Assembly (NCBI GenBank): GCA_948760655.1
Contig: CAQBKK010000002.1
Coordinates: 1-44,317 of the forward strand
Direction: 5' to 3'
Length of the DNA stretch: 44,317 nt
From: an uncultured Bacilli bacterium
GTDB taxonomy: Bacteria; Bacillota_I; Bacilli_A; RF39; UBA660
Shown here: positions 35,701 to 43,492 of the stretch, in pieces
Layout of the letters: every line of letters starts with the position of its first letter
How positions within the stretch are numbered: position 1 is the first letter of the stretch
The notes under the pieces: model-generated
What the model was told of the DNA's origin: nothing
What the model saw: only the letters and a program-made list of their open reading frames with translations
The model's database searches: none
Translations under genes and position numbers: made by a program

Positions 35701-38244
35701 ATGAAACGCAGTGAAATAGACAAAGAAAAACTAAGTCCTGGAATGCGCCAGTACTATGATATAAAAGAAGAATATAAAGAAGAACTTTTATTCTTTCGCT
35801 TAGGAGATTTTTACGAACTTTTTTTTGAAGATGGCGAAACAGCAGCACGTGAATTAGAACTAACTCTAACAAGCAAAAACGCTGGTTTAGAAGAGCGTAT
35901 TCCTATGTGTGGAGTTCCATTTCATTCAGTAAAACCCTATATTGAAAAATTAGTAAATAAAGGCTACAAGGTAGCAATCTGCGAACAACTAGAAGATGCC
36001 AAAAATTCAAAAGGAATGGTAAAACGTGGTGTTGTTCAGGTCATTAGCAAAGGAACCATTATTGATTCCGACCTATTAAATGAACATGACAACAATTACA
36101 TAGCAAGTATTCTAGATTTTTCCTATACCTATGTTTTGTGCTACGCAGATATTTCAACAGGTAGTTTAAATATAATGAATGTAGAACATAAAAAAGAAAA
36201 ACTTTTAAATGAAATTTTAAATTTAAAAATCAAAGAAGTACTATTAAAAGACAACGAAGATACCGAGTTTATTGGCCTTTTAAAAGCAACATATGGAATA
36301 GAAGTCTCTATTTCACCTACAACTTCTTTAGAAGGATACGAAGAGCTTTTAAACTCTATAGAAGATATTCGATTTAAAGAAGGAGTAAAACATTTACTTT
36401 ACTATCTAATCATAAAAGAATTAAAAGATGTGTCTCATATAAAAAATGTCAATGTAATTCATAAAGAAGATTATCTAGAAATGGACGTTCATACCATCAG
36501 AAATTTAGAACTTGTAGAAACACTACGTTTAAAAGAAAGAACCTATTCTTTGATTTGGCTTTTAGATAAAACAAAAACCAGTATGGGAAGTAGAAAGCTA
36601 AAAGATTATTTGATGCACCCCTTAAAAGATATAGATAAAATTAAAGAACGCTATGATAAAATTACAACATTAAATAATGAATTTATACTAAAAGATGAAC
36701 TAAGGGAATCGTTATATGAAATATACGATATAGAGCGTTTATGTGGGAAAATAGCCTGTGGAAATGCCAATGCACGTGATTTATTGCAATTAAAAAATAG
36801 TTTAAAAGTTCTTCCTAAAATAAAAGAAGAAATAGAAAAACTTCATTTTTCTTATCAAATAAACGAACATAAATCGCTTTTCAATTTATTAGAAGAATCT
36901 ATTTATGAAAATCCTCCCACAACATTAAAAGAAGGCTTCTTAATTAAGGAAGGGTACAATAAAGAATTAGATGAACTAAAAGAAATTCGTAGTGGTGGAA
37001 AAACTTTTATTGCAGAATTTGAATCCAAATTAAAAGAAGAAACTGGTATAAAAAATTTAAAAGTAGGATACAACAAAGTATTTGGCTATTTCATCGAAAT
37101 TTCCAAAGGGCAAGTAAAAGAAGTCAAAGAAAACTTTAATTGGGAACGAAGACAAACCCTTACTAATTGTGAACGTTTTATTTCTCCAAAATTAAAAGAA
37201 AAAGAAGCACTTATTTTAAATGCCGAAGAAAAAATAATAGAAATAGAATACAATCTATTTATCGAAATCAAAGACAAAATAAAAAAAGAATTAATTGCTT
37301 TAAAAGATACAGCAGAAATAATTAGTGAATTGGATGCCTTATGTAGTCTAGCTGTCTGTGCAGAAGAATATAATTTGGTAAGACCAGAGTTAAATGAAAA
37401 CCATACGATTGAAATAAAAGAAGGATTTCATCCTGTAATTTTAAAAGTAAGTGCCAATACCTATGTAAGAAACGATTGCAAAATGGATAAAGAGATTCAA
37501 ACTCTTCTAATTACAGGTCCTAATATGAGTGGGAAATCAACCTATATGAGGCAATTGGCAATTATCATTATCATGGCACAAATGGGTTCTTTTGTTCCTG
37601 CATCATTCGCTAATGTACCCATTATCGACAAAATATTCACTAGAATTGGGGCAAGTGATGATTTGGTAAGTGGAGAATCAACATTTATGGTAGAAATGAA
37701 TGAAGCTAGAAATGCGATAGTAAATGCCACAGAAAACAGTTTAATACTATTTGATGAATTAGGAAGAGGTACAGCAACATATGATGGAATGAGCTTAGCA
37801 CAAGCCATTTTAGAATACGTAAACAAATACATAAAATGTAAAACTTTATTTTCAACCCATTATCACGAACTAACAGCACTAGAAAAAGAACTTTCTTGTA
37901 TCAAAAATATTCACGTTGCAGCCCATGAAGAGAATGGAACCATCACTTTCCTCCATAAAATAAAAGAGGGAGCAGTAGACAAATCGTATGGAATACATGT
38001 TGCACGTCTTGCTGGTATGCCAGAAGAATTAATAACTCGTGCAAATGAAATATTATATAGATATGAAAACAAGAAAAAAGAAAAAACAGATGACAATGTG
38101 CAACTAGCAATGGTCTTTGATGAACAAAAAAAAGAAGACAAAATAAAAGAACAACTAGAAAAAATCAATCCACTTCACTTAACACCTATGGAGGCTATGA
38201 ATAAATTGTATGAACTAAAAGAATTGCTAGCAAGCGAAAAATAA
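35701..38244 (+). CDS. mutS: DNA mismatch repair protein MutS
   Basis: 847 aa, full-length MutS1. Mismatch-reading Phe-X-Glu in GDFYELFFEDG (about residues 38-48), connector, core, clamp (with KLKVGYNKVFGYFIEISKGQ) and ATPase domain with Walker A GPNMSGKSTYMRQ, LILFDELGRGTATYDG and FSTHYHEL. It recognises mismatches and small loops and recruits MutL. ATG 35701 follows AGGTGGG by 4 nt; GTG 35692 is inside the site. mutL is not downstream, unlike in most Bacillota. MutS repairs small loops, so it is relevant to how stable the G10 tract is. Confidence 0.98.
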   Translation: MKRSEIDKEKLSPGMRQYYDIKEEYKEELLFFRLGDFYELFFEDGETAARELELTLTSKNAGLEERIPMCGVPFHSVKPYIEKLVNKGYKVAICEQLEDAKNSKGMVKRGVVQVISKGTIIDSDLLNEHDNNYIASILDFSYTYVLCYADISTGSLNIMNVEHKKEKLLNEILNLKIKEVLLKDNEDTEFIGLLKATYGIEVSISPTTSLEGYEELLNSIEDIRFKEGVKHLLYYLIIKELKDVSHIKNVNVIHKEDYLEMDVHTIRNLELVETLRLKERTYSLIWLLDKTKTSMGSRKLKDYLMHPLKDIDKIKERYDKITTLNNEFILKDELRESLYEIYDIERLCGKIACGNANARDLLQLKNSLKVLPKIKEEIEKLHFSYQINEHKSLFNLLEESIYENPPTTLKEGFLIKEGYNKELDELKEIRSGGKTFIAEFESKLKEETGIKNLKVGYNKVFGYFIEISKGQVKEVKENFNWERRQTLTNCERFISPKLKEKEALILNAEEKIIEIEYNLFIEIKDKIKKELIALKDTAEIISELDALCSLAVCAEEYNLVRPELNENHTIEIKEGFHPVILKVSANTYVRNDCKMDKEIQTLLITGPNMSGKSTYMRQLAIIIIMAQMGSFVPASFANVPIIDKIFTRIGASDDLVSGESTFMVEMNEARNAIVNATENSLILFDELGRGTATYDGMSLAQAILEYVNKYIKCKTLFSTHYHELTALEKELSCIKNIHVAAHEENGTITFLHKIKEGAVDKSYGIHVARLAGMPEELITRANEILYRYENKKKEKTDDNVQLAMVFDEQKKEDKIKEQLEKINPLHLTPMEAMNKLYELKELLASEK

Positions 38245-38264
38245 TAACGAAAAAGGAGGGTATA

Positions 38265-38966
38265 ATGTCAGAAGAAACAATTACTCTATCAAGTTTTATT
38301 TACGAAAAATTAAACAAGCAAAGCCTAAATTTAGAAAATCCCTTGAAACAAGCAGCAGTGCATTATTTACTAATAAAAAATATAATTACAATTTTTGGAA
38401 CAGAGAAATTTCTAAGCGATGAAATTGAGACAGTCATAATAGAAAATGAAAATCAAAAATACGCAACTCTCGTTATAGAACATGAAGGAAAAAAATACCA
38501 AGTAAAAACAACCAAGGATAATAGTATCATTCTTGCATCTGATACAACTATTCCCTTATTTGATATAAATATTAAAAGTGATGTCATCAAAAACAAATTA
38601 ATGTACGAAAGAGAAGAAACAATTTTAGAGGAACAAGAAATATATTATATTTTAAAACGCTACTATTACCAAAAAACAATTTTTAAAGAAAAAGGAATTA
38701 CCAAAAAAGCCTTTTTACTACAACCGACCAATTTTTCTCATCGAGGATTAGAACAATTTGAACTTATAGATGAATTTGGACAAGAAGAAGAGTCTGTATA
38801 TTGGCTAGAAAGACTTGTAAAAAATATAAAGAAAAACAATTTAAGAGAAATTCCTTATGGGGAAGACGAAGTAGAAAATTTAGTAGAAATATTTGCCTGT
38901 TTAGAAGAAGAATGCGAAAACAAAGAGTACAAAAGAAAAAGAACAATAAACTTTTTGAAAAAATAA
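38265..38966 (+). CDS. Unknown protein downstream of mutS
   Basis: 233 aa, soluble, no signal or membrane segment. The first 110 residues look alpha/beta (YATLVIEHEGKKYQVKTT is a beta hairpin). The rest is helical, highly charged, and ends basic (KRKRTINFLKK). AGGAGGGTATA precedes the ATG, 20 nt after mutS, so the two are co-transcribed. No family recognised. The position where mutL is often found does not make it a MutL: no GHKL motifs are present. Confidence 0.75.
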   Translation: MSEETITLSSFIYEKLNKQSLNLENPLKQAAVHYLLIKNIITIFGTEKFLSDEIETVIIENENQKYATLVIEHEGKKYQVKTTKDNSIILASDTTIPLFDINIKSDVIKNKLMYEREETILEEQEIYYILKRYYYQKTIFKEKGITKKAFLLQPTNFSHRGLEQFELIDEFGQEEESVYWLERLVKNIKKNNLREIPYGEDEVENLVEIFACLEEECENKEYKRKRTINFLKK

Positions 38967-38990
38967 AGGAAAGTGAGTCACTTCCAAAAT

Positions 38991-39024
38991 AAATCTAGTT
39001 CGAATTAAAACTAGGTTTTTTTTT
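38991..39024 (+). terminator. Terminator of the mutS operon
   Basis: AAATCTAGTT (38991-39000) / AACTAGGTTT (39009-39018), 10 bp with one G-U, 8-nt loop, then T run. Confidence 0.9.
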
Positions 39025-39031
39025 CTTCCTA

Positions 39032-39040
39032 TGATATAAT
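39032..39040 (+). promoter_or_regulatory. Extended -10 promoter of nusB
   Basis: TGA TATAAT (39032-39040). The predicted start of transcription (about 39047) falls at the ribosome site, leaving a leader of about 10 nt. Confidence 0.65.
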
Positions 39041-39056
39041 GAACGTGGTGATTTTT

Positions 39057-39452
39057 ATGGTACTAAAAAGAAGTGATTTAAGAGAAAAATGTATGATTAT
39101 TTTATACCAATACAAACTTTTAAAAGAAACCAAGCTAGACGTATCCATAGAAGAAATTATAAAAGACAATATAGAAATCGAAAACGAATTTGTAAAAGAC
39201 ATTGTTTATGGAGTCATTACGCACGAAGAGGAATTAAATGAACTTGCGAATAAATACATCAAAGATTGGACAATTGATCGTTTAGATAAGACAGGTGCAT
39301 CCATTCTTCGTATGGCTTTATTTGAACTAAAATTTACAGATACCCCAGAAGTTGTTGTAATAAACGAGGCCATTGAACTTGCCAAAAAATATAGCGACGA
39401 TTCTGTTAGAAAAATCATCAACGCTGTACTAGACAAAATAATCAAAGAATAA
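39057..39452 (+). CDS. nusB: Transcription antitermination factor NusB
   Basis: 131 aa. All-helical NusB fold with RSDLREKCMIILYQY at the start and the conserved C-terminal part DRLDKTGASILRMALFEL, PEVVVINEAIELAKKYSDD, IINAVLDKI. With NusE it binds boxA RNA and supports rRNA antitermination. ATG 39057 is chosen because GGTGAT lies 4 nt upstream; the ATG at 39039 falls inside the -10 box. Followed by xseA-xseB as in Bacillus, but folD is absent between. Confidence 0.95.
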   Translation: MVLKRSDLREKCMIILYQYKLLKETKLDVSIEEIIKDNIEIENEFVKDIVYGVITHEEELNELANKYIKDWTIDRLDKTGASILRMALFELKFTDTPEVVVINEAIELAKKYSDDSVRKIINAVLDKIIKE

Positions 39453-39471
39453 ACGAGAAAGGGTGATAATT

Positions 39472-40821
39472 TTGTTAGATACCCAAGAAAAATATCTAAA
39501 AATAAGTGCTTTAAATGAATATATCAAAAGTATGTTTGAAGAAAATACTTTTCTTCGTAAAATCTATCTAAAAGGAGAAATATCCAATTTCAAAAACCAT
39601 ACAAGAGGGCATCTTTATTTCACACTAAAAGATGAAACCTCAAGAATCAGTGCTGTCATGTTTTATAGTAGTGCTGTAAAACTAAGTTTCAAACCAGAAG
39701 ATGGGCAAAATGTTTTAGTATCGGGACGTATTTCTTGCTACCCTGCACAAGGAACGTACCAAATTTATGTAGACACAATGGAACCAGACGGGTTAGGAAA
39801 TTTGTATATCGAATACGAAAAACTAAAAAAGAAACTAGCTATTGAAGGATTATTTGACGAAAAATACAAAAAGCCAATCCCAAAGTACCCCAAGAAAATT
39901 GGAATTATCACAGCCTCTACAGGGGCAGCCATTAGAGATATTTTAAGCACCATAAAAAGAAGATTTCCCATTTGTGAAACCATCTTATTTCCAGCACTTG
40001 TCCAAGGAGCCCAAGCAGCTCCAGATATTGTGCGTCAAATAAAAAAAGCCAATGAATACGATTTGGACGTGATTATCTGTGGTCGTGGGGGAGGATCCAT
40101 TGAAGACTTATGGGCATTTAACGAAGAAATAGTAGCGAGAGCCATATTTGCATCAAAAATACCAATCATTAGTGCAGTAGGACATGAAGTTGATTTTACC
40201 ATTGCAGACTTTGTAGCAGACTTACGTGCCCCAACACCAACGGGAGCAGCAGAAATGGCAGTACCAACAAAGTTAGATACAATCAATTTAATTAACGAAA
40301 AGAAAATGAGATTAAATCGGGCAATCAATAACGAGATAAGACAAAAAACAACCAAAATAGAAACGATAAAAAATAGTTTTATCTTAAAAAATCCGATGTC
40401 TCTTTATGAAATCAAAGAACAAAAACTAGATACTTTAGTAGATCAAATCAATACACTAATTAAAAATAAACTAACCTATAGTGAAAATCGTTTAGAACAC
40501 ATTCGTTCCAATTACATATTAAAAGAACCACTAAGAATGTACGAAAAAAGTAAAAACAATATCCAAAACAAAGGATTAAAAGCAACCAATCTCATAAAAG
40601 GAATACTAGAGAAAAATATTCATAAAGAGGAACTCTTAAGAAACACACTAAAACTAATAAACCCTCTAAACATACTAGACAAAGGATACAGTTTGGTCGA
40701 AAAAGATGGCAAAATTATTAAAGATAACAAAGAGATTGAAATAGAAGATAAAATAAGAATAAAATTAAGTAAAGGTGAAATCACTGCGATAGTAAAGGAG
40801 AAAAAAGAATGGAAAATTTAA
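39472..40821 (+). CDS. xseA: Exodeoxyribonuclease VII large subunit
   Basis: 449 aa. N-terminal OB fold (LRKIYLKGEISNFKNHTRGHLYFTLKD), catalytic domain with GIITASTGAAIRDIL, GRGGGSIEDLWAFNEE, SAVGHEVDFTIADFVADLRAPTP, then a long coiled coil and a short C-terminal domain (GYSLVEKDGKIIKD). It degrades single-stranded DNA from both ends with XseB. TTG 39472 is preferred: AAGGGTGAT is 4 nt upstream, and GTG 39463 lies within it. Overlaps xseB by 13 nt. Confidence 0.96.
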   Translation: MLDTQEKYLKISALNEYIKSMFEENTFLRKIYLKGEISNFKNHTRGHLYFTLKDETSRISAVMFYSSAVKLSFKPEDGQNVLVSGRISCYPAQGTYQIYVDTMEPDGLGNLYIEYEKLKKKLAIEGLFDEKYKKPIPKYPKKIGIITASTGAAIRDILSTIKRRFPICETILFPALVQGAQAAPDIVRQIKKANEYDLDVIICGRGGGSIEDLWAFNEEIVARAIFASKIPIISAVGHEVDFTIADFVADLRAPTPTGAAEMAVPTKLDTINLINEKKMRLNRAINNEIRQKTTKIETIKNSFILKNPMSLYEIKEQKLDTLVDQINTLIKNKLTYSENRLEHIRSNYILKEPLRMYEKSKNNIQNKGLKATNLIKGILEKNIHKEELLRNTLKLINPLNILDKGYSLVEKDGKIIKDNKEIEIEDKIRIKLSKGEITAIVKEKKEWKI

Positions 40822-41036
40822 GCTTTGAAAAATCTTTAGAAAAATTAGAAACAATTGTACATGAACTAGAAAGTGGAAACATCGAACTAGAGAGTGCAAT
40901 TGATAAATATACAGAGGCAATGAAACTAGTGAAAGATTGTAGTGAAAAACTAAATCAAGCCACCGAAAAAGTAAACAAAATTTTAACCGAAAATGGAAGT
41001 CTTGTTGACTTTGACATAGAAAATAACGAAGAATAA
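40809..41036 (+). CDS. xseB: Exodeoxyribonuclease VII small subunit
   Basis: 75 aa, two-helix protein with the family pattern FEKSLEKLETIVHELESGNIE…LESAIDKYTEAMKL and a final helix. Several copies coat the XseA coiled coil. Starts inside xseA (GGAGAAAAAAGA before ATG), so translation is coupled. Confidence 0.95.
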   Translation: MENLSFEKSLEKLETIVHELESGNIELESAIDKYTEAMKLVKDCSEKLNQATEKVNKILTENGSLVDFDIENNEE

Positions 41037-41050
41037 TACTTAAGTATTTT
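41035..41050 (+). terminator. Palindrome after xseB, weak terminator candidate
   Basis: AATACTTAAGTATT (41035-41048) is a perfect 14-bp palindrome with a short T tail; as a hairpin it has a 5-bp stem and loop TTAA. Confidence 0.4.
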
Positions 41051-41076
41051 ACAAAAATAAAAAAACTTGATAAAAT
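41048..41076 (+). promoter_or_regulatory. Promoter of the proS T-box leader
   Basis: TTTACA (41048-41053), 17-nt spacer, TGA-TAAAAT (-10 at 41071-41076). Confidence 0.85.
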
Positions 41077-41082
41077 AAACCC

Positions 41083-41277
41083 ATAAAACAAAGACGAAGG
41101 AATATTATAAAGTAAAGCATAGAAAGTGAGCTTGGAAAGTGAGAACAAGTTATGAGACTCTATAATTCCTACCTTCTGAGTGAAATGTAAACATTTCCGG
41201 TGAAAAGCCGTTATAAAAATGAAGTAAACAAAAGGATGGCACCGTCAATTTGACTCCTTGGGCTATCCTTTTTTTAG
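41083..41277 (+). promoter_or_regulatory. T-box riboswitch leader (tRNA-Pro), variant core
   Basis: Stem I: GGAATATTATA pairs (with a bulge) with TATAATTCC. After it comes TACCTTCTGAGTG, in which CCT (Pro) fits the downstream proS. The T-box core is AAAAGGATGGCACCGTC, a variant of the usual GGGTGG(T/C)ACC. Antiterminator: AAGGA with TCCTT (41255-41259). Terminator: AAAAGGATGGC (41230-41240) / GCTATCCTTTT (41262-41272) with one G-U pair, then T run. Uncharged tRNA-Pro should switch proS on. Confidence 0.9.
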
Positions 41278-41316
41278 TTAATAAAGAATAAAATAATAGA
41301 AAGAAAGTGAAGGAAA

Positions 41317-42582
41317 ATGAAATTAAGTAAATTAAACATTAAAAAAATCAATTCAAATCATATTGATACCAATTATGCAGGGCAAGACATACTAATGAAA
41401 CTAGGAGAACTATACCAATTTGAAAGTGGAATTTATGGATATGGAAATTTATGGACAAAATTAGAAAGAATTGTGGAAAATATCATTATAGAAGAATTAG
41501 ACAAAAGTGGGTGCATTCAAGTAGAATTCCCTAAACTACAGCCTAAAAAAATTTGGGATCAATCCAATAGATGGAATATGTACACAAAAGAAGGAGACAT
41601 CATGTTTACTTTAGAAAACAATCTAGGAGAATATGGACTTGCACCAACCGCAGAAGAATGTGCGACCCTTTTTGGAGCCAACCGCTTACTTTCCTATAAA
41701 AACTTACCAACGGTATACTACCAAATCGGCGAAAAATTTAGAAAAGAAATGCGTACAAGAGGGTACCTATTTCGTCCAAGAACGTTTGTAATGATGGACG
41801 CTTATTCATTCGACAAAACCGAAGAAGATATGAAAAAAACATACAACGAAATGCACCAAGTATACCTAAACATTTTTAAAAGACTAAATATTCCTATCAT
41901 ACCTACAGTAAGCGATAATGGAGTAATCGGAGGAAAAGTAGCTGAAGAATTCCAAGCCGTAACCGATTTGGGAGAAGATAAAATTTTATACGATGAAACC
42001 CAAAATATTGGAATTAACAGTGAAGTATTAGAATTTGAAAACAAAGAAGAGTATTTGAAACAACTAAACATAAAAGATATAAATAGCTTAAAAGAATACA
42101 ATGCAGTAGAATTAGGAAACAACTTTCAATTAGGCACAAAATATTCTGAAAGCATGAAACTCTATTATAAAGACGAAAAAGGAGAAGACAAGCCATATTA
42201 TATGGGCTGTTATGGAATTGGACTGGGAAGAATAATCGCTTGTATTATTGAAAACAATGTAATGAAAGAAGACGGGAAAATAAAAGGATTCGTCTTGCCT
42301 TATGATATAGCCCCTTACAAAGTACAAATCATCTATAACGAAACCAACAAAGAAGAAGGAGAAAAATTGTATAATTATCTAATGGAACATAACATCCAAG
42401 CCATATTAGATGATAGAGAAAATCTATCTATCGGAAATAGAATTAATGATGTTTATATACTAGGAACTCCCAAAATGATTATACTAGGTAACCAATTTGA
42501 TAAAGAAAACTATTGTATCGAAGATACAAAAACCAAAGAGAAAAAAATAGTAAAAATAGACAACATTTTAGAAGAATTCTAA
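41317..42582 (+). CDS. proS: Prolyl-tRNA synthetase lacking the INS editing domain
   Basis: 421 aa, against about 565 for standard bacterial ProRS. Class II motifs are visible: motif 1 region KLERIVENIIIEEL, motif 2 FRKEMRTRGYLFRPRTF followed by MMDAYSF, motif 3 GCYGIGLGRIIACI. The C-terminal anticodon-binding domain is present (IAPYKVQIIYN…DDRENLSIGNR). Between KVAEEFQAVTDLGEDKILY and VELGNNFQLGTKYSE, where the roughly 180-residue YbaK-like insertion sits, only about 45 residues remain. It should charge tRNA-Pro but not clear Ala-tRNA-Pro in cis. Ribosome site GAAGGA before ATG. Confidence 0.93.
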   Translation: MKLSKLNIKKINSNHIDTNYAGQDILMKLGELYQFESGIYGYGNLWTKLERIVENIIIEELDKSGCIQVEFPKLQPKKIWDQSNRWNMYTKEGDIMFTLENNLGEYGLAPTAEECATLFGANRLLSYKNLPTVYYQIGEKFRKEMRTRGYLFRPRTFVMMDAYSFDKTEEDMKKTYNEMHQVYLNIFKRLNIPIIPTVSDNGVIGGKVAEEFQAVTDLGEDKILYDETQNIGINSEVLEFENKEEYLKQLNIKDINSLKEYNAVELGNNFQLGTKYSESMKLYYKDEKGEDKPYYMGCYGIGLGRIIACIIENNVMKEDGKIKGFVLPYDIAPYKVQIIYNETNKEEGEKLYNYLMEHNIQAILDDRENLSIGNRINDVYILGTPKMIILGNQFDKENYCIEDTKTKEKKIVKIDNILEEF

Positions 42583-42603
42583 TGCCAAACAAATTGAAAT
42601 TTC

Positions 42604-42633
42604 TTTACTTTTGCTAAACTATAGAAGTATAAT
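42604..42633 (+). promoter_or_regulatory. Promoter
   Basis: TTTACT (42604-42609), 18-nt spacer, TATAAT (42628-42633). Confidence 0.65.
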
Positions 42634-42656
42634 AAGGAACGTTGGAGTGAAAAAAT

Positions 42657-43402
42657 ATGAATAAAATTCTTTAATAGACAAAGAAAAGGAAAGAGTAGAT
42701 ATTTCAAGCCAAAAAATAGCAATGAAACTAAGAAAATACCAATATAACATCGAATGTTTAATAAAGGAAGATGTTGTGGAGGGGTTAGAATCCGATTTAG
42801 ACGAAAAAAAAAGAAATAGAGAATGTTATAGAAGAAAGGCAAATGATTTAAAGTTAAGTGCAAAAGAGCTAAAAAAATCTTGGAAAAAGTTTACGATGAT
42901 TATTTTAGGAATAATGGTCGGTCTTCCAATATACTTAAGCCTTATTATACCTATTTTTGATTTAATTAACTTTGGAATATTGAAAATCAGTTATCATATC
43001 ATAAAGAGTGCATTTCTTACAGGGTGCTGTGGTGATATTATGATTTTAATACTATATGGAGTATGGTTAATTTCTCCAGATTCTGTTTTGTGCAAAATTA
43101 AAAGATTAAAAAAAGAAAAAGAGGAATTTGAAAAAAGCATTGAAAAAACAGATTTAGAAATTGCGGCTTTAGTACAAATCATAACCAAAAATAAAGCAGA
43201 ACTAGACGAATTAAGAGAGCAAAAAGAAAAGAACAATATAGATAGGATGCCAATAGATGTACAACAAATATCATATCGTGAAGCATTAGAACAAGAATTA
43301 TCCTATCTAACGCAATTACAACAAGATACTAAGGCAGACGAGCAAGAAGAAACAGAAAAAAATAGCTCTATTTTAGGCAGATTTAAAAAGAAAAAAAGAT
43401 AG
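42657..43402 (+). pseudogene. Two-pass membrane/coiled-coil protein, frameshifted near its start
   Basis: ATG 42657 has promoter and GGAG ribosome site but stops after MNKIL. One extra A in the A4 run (42663-42666) would give MNKNSLIDKEKERVDISSQK, continuing in frame into the long open piece that runs to 43402 (first ATG 42722, no ribosome site). The protein (about 248 aa restored) has a charged N-terminal coil, two membrane segments (about 57-80 and 98-118 of the open piece), then a long coiled coil and a basic C-terminus. No family recognised. True decay, slippage switching or a sequencing error are all possible. Confidence 0.6.
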
Positions 43403-43414
43403 ATAAAATACTAG

Positions 43415-43449
43415 CAATATTTGGTAGGTTCCAAATATTGTTTTTATTT
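43415..43449 (+). terminator. Strong terminator
   Basis: Perfect 10-bp stem CAATATTTGG (43415-43424) / CCAAATATTG (43431-43440), 6-nt loop, then TTTTTATTT. Confidence 0.92.
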
Positions 43450-43492
43450 AAAAAAAGACTTAAACCATACTAGAAATAGTGAGGTTGATAAA

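Noticed and set aside
38265..38966. MutL, because of its position after mutS
   Set aside because: It is far too short and lacks GHKL ATPase motifs.
39039..39056. Earlier ATG for nusB
   Set aside because: It lies within the -10 box, while ATG 39057 has GGTGAT at the right distance.
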